64,000 nt of DNA from Zea mays. Taxonomy: Eukaryota > Streptophyta > Magnoliopsida > Poales > Poaceae. Shown in pieces: positions 57,597 through 64,000 of this stretch. The notes under the pieces are model-generated. The model had not been told where the DNA came from. It searched no databases and saw only the letters and a list, made by a program, of their open reading frames with translations. The translations under genes and the position numbers were made by a program. Location of the stretch: assembly GCF_902167145.1 (NCBI RefSeq), contig NC_050097.1:146035982-146099981 (forward strand), written 5' to 3'. Numbering within the stretch: position 1 is the first letter of the stretch; each line of letters opens with the position of its first letter.

Positions 57597-58985
57597 CTTG
57601 CCACCAGCTCTAAGACGAAAACAATCTGTATCTTTAGCACAATAAGGACACGTCAATCTACCATGCACGCTTCATCCAGAGAAAATACCATACGCCATAA
57701 AATCATGAACCGAGAACAGATATGCAACACGAAGATTGAATTTTAGTTTCTTGAAGCAGTCATAGGCTTCCACACCTTGCCATAGCTTCTTTAACTCTTC
57801 AATCAGTGGTTGAAGCATCACATTGAGGCGTACGCCAGGATGCTCAGGCCTAGGTATAACAAGACATAGGAACATAAACTCATATTTCATGCAAAGAGCA
57901 GGTGGAAGGTTGTATGGTATGGCAATGACAGGCCAACATGAATACGACACAGCGGTCATATTGAACAACGTGAAACCATCAGTTGCCAAGCCGATACAAA
58001 CGTTTCTTGCATCGCTGGCAAAATCTGGATCAAAGTTGTCAAGAGCCTTCCATGCATCACCATCTGACGGGTGCACCATTAACCCATCTTGTCTGTCCGT
58101 ACAATCTTTATGCCACCTCATGTGCATAGCGGTCTTCCTCGAGAAAAACAAACGTTTCACTATAGGAGTGAGAGGCATGTACCGAAGTTGTTTATGTGCA
58201 ACCTTTGTCACCACCTTCTCCCCATCTTCATTTACAAGCTCCACGTACCTCGACTTCCCACATTTTAAGCATTTTTGCTCTCTACCATGTTCCTTCCAAA
58301 AAAGCATACAGTTGTCCTGGCAAACATCAATCTTCGCATACTCCATACCAAGACCTTCAAGAAATTTCTTGGACTGATACATGTCTTTGGGCATCTTGTG
58401 AATCGTAGGAAGAACCTCGCTAATCAAATCCACAAGCTCCTTGTAACAATTAATTGAGAATGCAAACTTGGACTTGATTGACGTCAGCCGGGTCACGAAT
58501 TCGAGGACGGTCACGTCAGTGTGCCCGTGAAGAGGCTCTTCTAACGCTTTGAGGAGGTTGAAGAACTTCTGAACCTCCGGTGTAGGTGAATCATGATGAT
58601 CTGGGGCTAGTTCAGGCTGCAGATCCTTAAGCATCTAGTCCATCCTATCAACATCATCTTCACCGTCATCAACTTCTACTTCTGTTGCTCGTTCAACATC
58701 TTCACCGTGGAGATACCAGACCTTATAGCCTGGCATGAAACCATGTGAGCACATGTGTAGTGTGACCTGCCTCTTGGTGTGGCTCGTCATATTTCTACAT
58801 TTATTGCATGGACACCTAATATTATCTATTTGTGACAAAGCAGCTGCATGGTCCAGAAACATTTGCGTCTTGGCAAACCATTCACTTGTGTGACACCCAC
58901 CCTTCTTGAAACCTTCATACATCCAATCACGTCTATCACCCATTATTGCGGCTGTGTGTACGAGTAAAGAGTGTGTGTGAGACAA
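57597..58985 (-). pseudogene. TNP2-type CACTA transposase, N-terminal part
   Basis: The probable start is the ATG at 58,943 (MGDRRDWMYEGFKKGG). Residues about 1-85 are the transposase-associated domain with a Cys/His zinc-like pattern (CPCNKC, HMCSHGF). After an in-frame TAG at 58,637-58,635 the frame continues at once with ATG through FKFLLKALEEPLHG-like spacer sequence, DMYQSKKFLEGLGM, CLKCGKSRYVE and VAHKQLRYMPLTP into the Transposase_21 (TNP2) catalytic domain: IGLATDGFTLFNMTAVSYSC (with DG), WPVIAIPYNLPP. A TGA at 57,674-57,672 sits where Trp is expected. The gene is then cut at 57,592 by the Tat element and resumes at 29,084. Two stops disable it. Confidence 0.85.
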
Positions 58986-59389
58986 TCACGTTTCTACATG
59001 TCACACATACATCTATAGGTAAGTAGTAAAACTATATATATACATAAATAACTATATATATACATAAATAACATTAAATTTATCAATATCGAAACCTTCA
59101 TACAACATAATATTATAAGTTAAATATAATTAATAAATAACATCAAATTCAACAATTCAATAGCATAAGTTAAATCTATTATAATAATAGAATTAATACT
59201 TACCTAACATCAAGCCACGCATCTGATATTAAACTAACTCTAATCACATGTGATATTAAACTAACTCTAATCACATGAAAGTTAACTCTCGTCGGCCATA
59301 AAAACCCGACGAAAATAAACATGTGTACACATATTTAACAATCACACTCGCATTTACATTTAATAATACAAAAATATATATACCTCAAC
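58986..59389. other. CACTA 5' flank
   Basis: AT-rich 400 bp upstream of the transposase gene, with duplicated segments ACTATATATATACATAAATA (59,030-59,065) and GATATTAAACTAACTCTAATC (59,224-59,272). One subterminal-like unit CTCGTCGGCC...CCGACGA is at 59,287-59,309. Presumed promoter region. Confidence 0.45.
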
Positions 59390-59640
59390 GACGTGGGCGG
59401 CGACGTCTCTTGGGAGAGGCGGTTGGGGGCGGCGGCGGCGCTCCGGGAGGGGTTCAGGGGCGGCGGCGGCGGCCGTCGCGGGGGGGGGGGGGGGGGGGGG
59501 CACCGGCCGTCGTGTGGCCGGTGGGGGCTGGCGGGGGATGTTGGGGGCGACGGCGGTCGGCGAGCTCCTGGGCGGCGGCGGTTTTTGGAAACACGAGAGA
59601 GCAGAGAGGAATGAGACGCGCGGGTTGTCTGCTGGTCTCC
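59390..59640. repeat. GC-rich block with a 21-G run
   Basis: GGCGGC-repeat-rich sequence containing an uninterrupted run of 21 G (59,480-59,500). Open frames here on both strands are Gly/Arg- or Pro-rich and are artefacts. The run is prone to replication slippage and sequencing error, and can form G-quadruplex structure. Confidence 0.75.
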
Positions 59641-59644
59641 ATAA

Positions 59645-59843
59645 AAGAGCAATCCCCGTCGGCCAGAGCAAGGGCCGACGGGAGTTAACTTATCCCTGTC
59701 GACCTGTGTCAGGGCCGACGGGAGTTAACTTATCCTCGTCGGCCTCTGTCAGAGCCGACGGGAGTTAACTAATTCCCGTCGGCCAGAGCAAAGGCCTACG
59801 GGAGTTAACCTGGCCGACGGGAATGTTCAGGATTCCTGTAGTG
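59645..59843. repeat. CACTA right terminal and subterminal repeat array
   Basis: Repeats of GGCCGACGGGAGTTAACT and CCCGTCGGCC followed by the terminal repeat GGATTCCTGTAGTG. Mirrors 23,784-24,205 but is shorter. Confidence 0.85.
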
Positions 59844-60292
59844 GAAGACTGCTAGAGTTTAAGGAGGGTGATCATGTATATTTGAAGGTCTCACCACTCC
59901 GGGGTATGCGGATATTTAAATTCAAAGGAAAGTTGTCCCCTCGCTTTGTTGGACCCTTCTTGATCTTAAAGCGAGTGGGAGAGGTTGCATATCAACTGGA
60001 ATTACTTGATCATCTGGCGGATGTACATGATGTTTTTCATGTGTCACAACTGAGGAAGTGCCTCAGGGTACCTGAAGAGCAACTGCCAATGGAGGATCTT
60101 ATTGTTCAAGACGATCAGACTTATGCTGAGTATCCCATCAAGATTCTTGATACACAAACTTGTGTCACGAGAAATAAGGTGATAAAGATGTGCAAAATAC
60201 AATGGAGTCACCACGGAGAAGATGAAGCTACTTGGGAGAGAGAAGAAGAGCTTCGCATAGATTTTCCTCATCTTTTCTCCAGTTCTTCCTAA
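59844..60292 (+). pseudogene. Chromovirus C integrase C-terminus and chromodomain
   Basis: Continuation of the integrase cut at 23,783. LLEFKEGDHVYLKVSPLRG leads to KLSPRFVGPFLILKRVGEVA (GPY/F module) and the SH3-like VFHVSQLRKCLRVPEE. The C-terminal chromodomain-like segment (YPIKILDTQTCV, KIQWSHHGEDEATWERE) aligns with that of element D. It ends FPHLFSSSS and TAA, before the purine tract and 3' LTR. No stop inside this part. Confidence 0.9.
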
Positions 60293-60313
60293 ATCTCGAG
60301 GACGAGATTCTTT

Positions 60314-60329
60314 GTAAGGGGGTAGGATT
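60314..60329 (+). promoter_or_regulatory. Polypurine tract of chromovirus C
   Basis: GTAAGGGGGTAGGAT ends directly at the 3' LTR start (TGTAATACCC, 60,330). Confidence 0.75.
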
Positions 60330-61692
60330 TGTAATACCCAAAATGTATAAAGTGATACTATATTGGATATCCTTATTTTATGTGCCATATTTGCATCATA
60401 AAAAGAGCATACCTATAATTAAGAGAGACGAATTAAAACAAATGATAAGAAAATGGAATATGCATCATATTGGAGTTTTGTTTGTGCATTTAAAACAATA
60501 ATAATATGAATAAAAATAAAATATTAATTAGAAGAAATTTGAGGAAACAGGAGAAAAAGAGAAAGGATATGAAAATACAAATAATATATATATATATTTA
60601 TATTTCTAAAATAGGTACTTTTAATTTCACAATATAATTGAGAATAAATTTGGCACAAGTTTGAATTCAAATTCGAATTCAAATTAAACTTTGAAATAGA
60701 GAAAAGAGAATAGAGGATGAAAAGAAAAGAATAAAAGGATACATGGGCCTCGGTGCTCCAATTCGGCCCATCTAACCTCTCCTATGGCGCAGCCGGCCCG
60801 CCCAGTAACCGCGTAGTGGTGCCGACAGGTGGGCCCAACGGGGCAGTCGTTGTGGTCGCACGCACGTCACCTCTGTCCCTGGTGGATGGTCCCCACTGTC
60901 AGCCGCTCACCACCAACAATCGCGCGGTCTTTGTTGGTTCGCTGACCGGTAGGTCCGGCCGGTCAGGGCCTTCCCCTTTCTTCACCGCTCAGCTCGGACG
61001 TGCCCGGTCATGGCGAATTTCGCGGGTCTATTGAGGTCACCCGCAAACTGAACTCAGGTGACCTTAAGAAGAGTGGAGCTGGGTCCTTACCTCCCCTTTT
61101 CTTTGTCAACACGCAAACAACCACACCAGGAACGACCTTCACCATCGCCGCGAAAAGAAAAATAGGAATTGGCGCCGCCGCTGGGGAAATCCCGTCAGTG
61201 CCGTTGCTGACCTTGAAGTACAGAAGCAGGCTCCTCCCCAACCAGCAGACAAGGTGCCCTCGACTCTCCCTCGGTTTAATTTGGCCCTGCGCGGCACAAA
61301 TCGCTTGCCGGAGCGGGCAGAACTCTGCGGCGCCACACCTCGTCGTGGACCGGCGACTACGTAACTCAAAATTTCGGTACGAAGACGCCTCGATTTCCAC
61401 CCACTTCTCCTTGACGTGTAGTACCTAACGTGTGGGCTAGACGATCGATCTAATCGTGTGAATTGCTCGACGGAATTGGGCATCGCCGTTGTGCCGCAGA
61501 TTGCATGGGTAGGGCAATGGGGCATTCCTGCTTCAGGGTGGACTATACCGTGTGGGCTCGGTGGCATAAAAAACATCAGTAGGACTTGGGTTAGGGCGCG
61601 AGCTCCCCAAGTTCCGTTCTCCGTCGGAGTTCGCCGCCGTGGAGGCAAGTCCACCACCGCTCGATGCCGGGGCGTGTGGAAGACGAGCATCA
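60330..61692 (+). repeat. 3' LTR of chromovirus C, truncated
   Basis: Starts TGTAATACCCAAAATG and follows the 5' LTR to GAGCATCAACC, then stops at about 61,692. The distal 2 kb (TATA, leader intron, LTR end) are missing. The next base belongs to the antisense gene fragment of element F. Confidence 0.88.
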
Positions 61693-62691
61693 ACCATTTC
61701 CCGAAGAATGAACTTGGGCGTGATAGGGAAGTCGAACAAGTTCATTCTTTTTCTTTTCTCCTTTAAGCTTCGGCATATTCCATTCCTTTAACGTTGGAAA
61801 TACTCTATTGGCTAAGTATTCCTGCACCAAATCTCTAGTACCAATATGCTCAGACACAACTCGGAATTCGCCCACAGGTTCTCGGCATGGTGACCCTTGC
61901 AGCATGTCGCACAGGGGCCTAGTTAACCCAAAGGTTAGGTCCAGTGGGCTCTGAACTAGCTTCTCCTTCTCATCAACCTTAACATAGAACCACTCATTTT
62001 TCCAACCGGTTGGCCATTTGGTGCGATAGCTGATCACCAGAGTCTTCATATCTTTGCGGTAGGCAAAGTTGTAACACCCGAAATTCTCGTGTAGCCCATC
62101 TTCTCTAGCCTTCGTCTGATAATGAAGCTCGTGCACCCGGCAGAAAGCTTCGACAAGCGGGTCCACTCCTTGGCTTCGGAGAGCCCAGATAAAGACGCTG
62201 AGCCTAACGATAGCGTTAGGAGTCAGCTGATGAAGATAAATTTCGAAATCTTCCAAAACATCCCCAATCATTCCATGCAAAGGAAACCTCAATCCTGCTT
62301 TGAAGAAACTTCTGAAAACCACCACCTCATCATTTTCTGGCTTCGGAATGGTTTCTTCCCCGCCAAAACGAATCAGCTTCTTCTCGGCTTCCCCAAAGTA
62401 GCCTAGCTTTATCATCATGGGCATATCAGCCTCAGAGACAGTAGACTTTCCAAAGTCCAAGTGGCTGGGTTTAGATGGCATGACGGTGTTATAGTCTATC
62501 TCTTCTTCATCAGCATCAACCTTTTCAATGTCAGCCTGTTCAGCCTCGGCAGCAGGTGCACCTTCATCAGAAGCACCCTATGTCACAACCAGTCCTGATT
62601 GTCTCATTACTTTGGAGATTGGGGCAGTCTCGGCAGCTTCGGCCTCCTCCCCATCGCGTGTAACTCTAGCAGATGAGCGCACTCTAGCCAT
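61693..62691 (-). pseudogene. Antisense gene of element F, N-terminal part
   Basis: Starts at ATG 62,691 (MARVRSSARVTRDGEE), has a TAG at 62,580-62,578, and is open from there to the junction. It shares LDFGKSTVSEADM, FRSFFKAGLRFPLHGM, YLHQLTPNAIVRLSVFIWAL, LHENFGCYNFAYRK and WKNEWFYVKVDEKEKLVQSP with the copy in element B; this is the Transposase_28-type domain. It breaks off after LVRLPYH at about 61,735, where a sharp junction to LTR C follows. Confidence 0.85.
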
Positions 62692-63178
62692 TTGATGCTG
62701 AATTTCTTACGGTTTTGACGAAGTTGATGATTTTTTTTATTTTGCCGAAGCTCCCTCTTATGACGAAGCTGAAACAAGACGATGCTCTAATTGAGAATGC
62801 GATGAATAAGCTTTGGCTATGGTCAAATTTTTCGACAGCACAACAGTGCAATAGTAATGAATGCTGTGGTAACCTCACACCTACCCGTCTGTTTATATAG
62901 TGTTGCAGGTGGGAAGGTGAATTGTCAAGTCACCCGCACCCGCTGAACAGTCGCCCTCACCCACTGAATGGTGGACCACAGTGCGCGAGAAGGTGAATCA
63001 CCAGATCGCGCGTACCTGTCGTATGGTGGGGCCACCTCGCACTCGGAATATTTAAATCGTTTCTCGACAACGGGCTTAGGGAAGGTGTTTTTCGGACCTT
63101 CGGCATTCCGAAGCCCAAGATAATTTTTCACAGGACGAGCTCATTATGAAAAACGATCTGGCACCGTGAAGGGGCTAC
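62692..63178 (+). other. Element F region upstream of 3' LTR
   Basis: Corresponds to 56,471-56,960 of element B. It carries the antisense TATA-like box CACTATATAAAC (minus, about 62,891-62,902) and the purine tract at 63,168-63,178. No gene. Confidence 0.5.
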
Positions 63179-63778
63179 TGTTAGGGGTCTGCTTCGTCGC
63201 CGAAGGTCCTGTGAGAAGAAACACCTTTGAAAGATCAAAACAGAAGCAGTGCCGAAGCTACCAATCAGGGAGCTTCGTAGCGTACCTTCAGATGCACCGA
63301 CTTAAAGATGAAATGACCAATCAGCCCATGATAACCTGTGTTATGATTGTAATCATTTGTAAAGGACATGAATGTAAATCCACACGGGCTACGCCCTGTG
63401 CCTATAAATAGATGAACAGTACCCCTATACTATTCACGCTGACTTGTACTCGCTCTTGCGTCACGCTTGTACTTTCACCTTCTGTCAAACCGAAGGTACA
63501 AATGTAATTCAATATTGTTCTTATTCATTCATGATTATATAATAAGAAATGTGCATAGAGATGACATATAATTATCCCTGTTGCCTCTTATATTTCACAT
63601 GCTTCATCTGTCATTGATATATACTGTGATGATGAAGGTATGTCCTTCATGACCTTCGTCCGAAGATCATTATATCCTTGGGGAAATAATGCTTCGAAGG
63701 ATGAAAGGCGTTAACAATTAACCTATTTTTGTGTTGCCTTTTTCTTAATTCATAGCATTTGAGAACAAGTCCCCAACA
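63179..63778 (+). repeat. 3' LTR of element F
   Basis: 600 bp, TGTTAGGGGTCTGCTTCG...AAGTCCCCAACA, with TATAAATA near 63,403. Same order of motifs as the LTRs of B (CGAAGGTACAAATGTA, TTTGTGTTGCCTT, TTCATAGCATTTGAGAACAA) but much more diverged. Confidence 0.88.
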
Positions 63779-64000
63779 TGCCCCTTCTGCTAATTTCATC
63801 CATTCCTTCTCGCAGCAATAGGATATGCTAGAGCCCCTAAATAATGATGACCTTCCTTCTCGACTCCTTGAGACCACTCCTGAGGTCTCTTTTCGTAAGA
63901 ATGCACCACATATGAAGAAGATCATAATGTAGCATCAGCCGAATTCTCCAAAATTGGTTATTGAGTGAGGGTCGTCTTTAGAAACTGTTGCCCCCTAGGT
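63779..64000. other. Unassigned sequence right of element F
   Basis: The host site of element F. A plus-strand stretch around 63,835-63,930 is open (LLETTPEVSFRKNAPHMKKI) and could be a piece of another transposon or gene, but it is too short to identify. Confidence 0.3.

Larger units (their letters stand above)
23784..59843 (-). mobile_element. CACTA (En/Spm-type) transposon carrying nested retroelements
   Basis: Ends CACTACAGGAATCC (23,784) and GGATTCCTGTAGTG (59,843) are perfect 14-bp inverted repeats flanked by GAA on both sides (23,781-23,783 and 59,844-59,846). Excising it restores the integrase reading of chromovirus C. Both ends hold arrays of CCGACGGG/CCCGTCGG. The minus strand carries a TNP2-type transposase and a second, TNPA-like gene. 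The element itself is about 7.55 kb; the rest is the Tat element inserted at 29,090-57,591. Both genes have stops, so it is not autonomous now. Confidence 0.93.
16101..61692 (+). mobile_element. Chromovirus C (Ty3/gypsy), old and heavily interrupted
   Basis: 5' LTR 16,101-19,417 (left edge truncated), primer site 19,422, gag-pol 19,918-23,783 continued at 59,844-60,292, purine tract at 60,315 and a truncated 3' LTR 60,330-61,692. The CACTA insertion (23,784-59,843) separates the integrase from its chromodomain tail. Without it the remaining element is about 9.5 kb. The C-terminal chromodomain-like segment, long LTRs and initiator-Met primer point to a Tekay/Del-type chromovirus (family knowledge). 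Its own target duplication is lost because both outer LTR edges are truncated. Confidence 0.85.
61693..63778 (+). mobile_element. Tat-type element F, 3' remnant
   Basis: Holds the N-terminal part of an antisense gene (61,693-62,691, minus), its TATA-bearing upstream region, a purine tract (GAAGGGGCTAC) and a 3' LTR (63,179-63,778). All correspond in order to 55,470-57,591 of element B but are clearly diverged. Gag, pol and the 5' LTR are missing; the left edge is the sharp junction with chromovirus C. Confidence 0.85.

Noticed and set aside
59323..59770. Gly/Pro/Arg-rich open frames near the CACTA right end
   Set aside because: Produced by GGC and G-run sequence and by terminal repeats; no domain.
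63779..64000. A host exon at the right edge
   Set aside because: One short open stretch without recognisable motif or confirmed splice sites is too little to call.

Overview
The window is plant repeat DNA, almost certainly from a grass and probably a panicoid/andropogonoid one. The reasons are the transposon families: CACTA elements with TTTGCCGAGTG and CCGACGGG subterminal repeats, Ty3/gypsy chromoviruses with very long LTRs primed by initiator tRNA-Met, and a Tat-lineage gypsy element with an antisense extra gene. The grass assignment is from family knowledge and the sub-family is inference. I found no host gene, rRNA, convincing functional tRNA, CRISPR array or bacterial-type operon.

Left part (1-16,100): a mosaic of broken elements. 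There is a decayed hAT transposase (513-2,330, minus), a truncated CACTA element with a second element inside it (2,401-4,250), and the 5' half of a gypsy element (LTR, primer site, gag, protease; 4,250-8,367, minus) that appears to be interrupted by another LTR. A copia gag scrap follows. Then comes one long chromovirus-type LTR in minus orientation (8,976-15,307), into which a 963-bp non-autonomous hAT element (12,016-12,978, 8-bp target duplication with one mismatch) and a 1,514-bp non-autonomous CACTA element (13,109-14,622, target duplication GCA) inserted.

Main part (16,101-61,692): a Russian-doll nest whose levels are fixed by matching target-site duplications. Level 1 is a decayed plus-strand chromovirus (called C), with LTRs at 16,101-19,417 and 60,330-61,692 (truncated). 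Level 2 is a CACTA transposon inside the C integrase, 23,784-59,843 (duplication GAA; about 7.55 kb without its insertions), with a minus-strand TNP2-type transposase. Level 3 is a Tat-type gypsy element (B) inside that transposase, 29,090-57,591 (duplication CATAT; about 9.6 kb on its own). Level 4 holds two insertions in B: a complete 15,566-bp minus-strand chromovirus (D) with 4.69-kb LTRs, 30,806-46,371 (duplication CTAGC) inside the reverse transcriptase, and a 3,317-bp solo LTR (E), 49,442-52,758 (duplication GAGTG) downstream of the integrase. LTR divergence counted by eye agrees with the nesting: about 1.3% for D and about 2% for B.

Right end (61,693-64,000): a second Tat-type remnant (F) with the antisense gene and 3' LTR of a relative of B, then about 220 bp of unassigned sequence.

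The best leads for undescribed biology are: (1) a cryptic spliced mini-gene in the leader of four divergent chromovirus LTRs, with a phase-1 GC-AG intron of 963-989 nt joining two acidic coding exons; (2) strong splice acceptors placed exactly against the ATG of gag in C and D and of the extra ORF in D; (3) an extra coiled-coil ORF between the 5' LTR and gag of D, split by one TAG followed at once by an in-frame ATG; (4) the antisense gene of B, which reads better as three exons; and (5) a strong bias of disabling stops toward C-to-T type changes (Gln, Arg and Trp codons). D is the only near-intact autonomous element and is disabled by very few changes.
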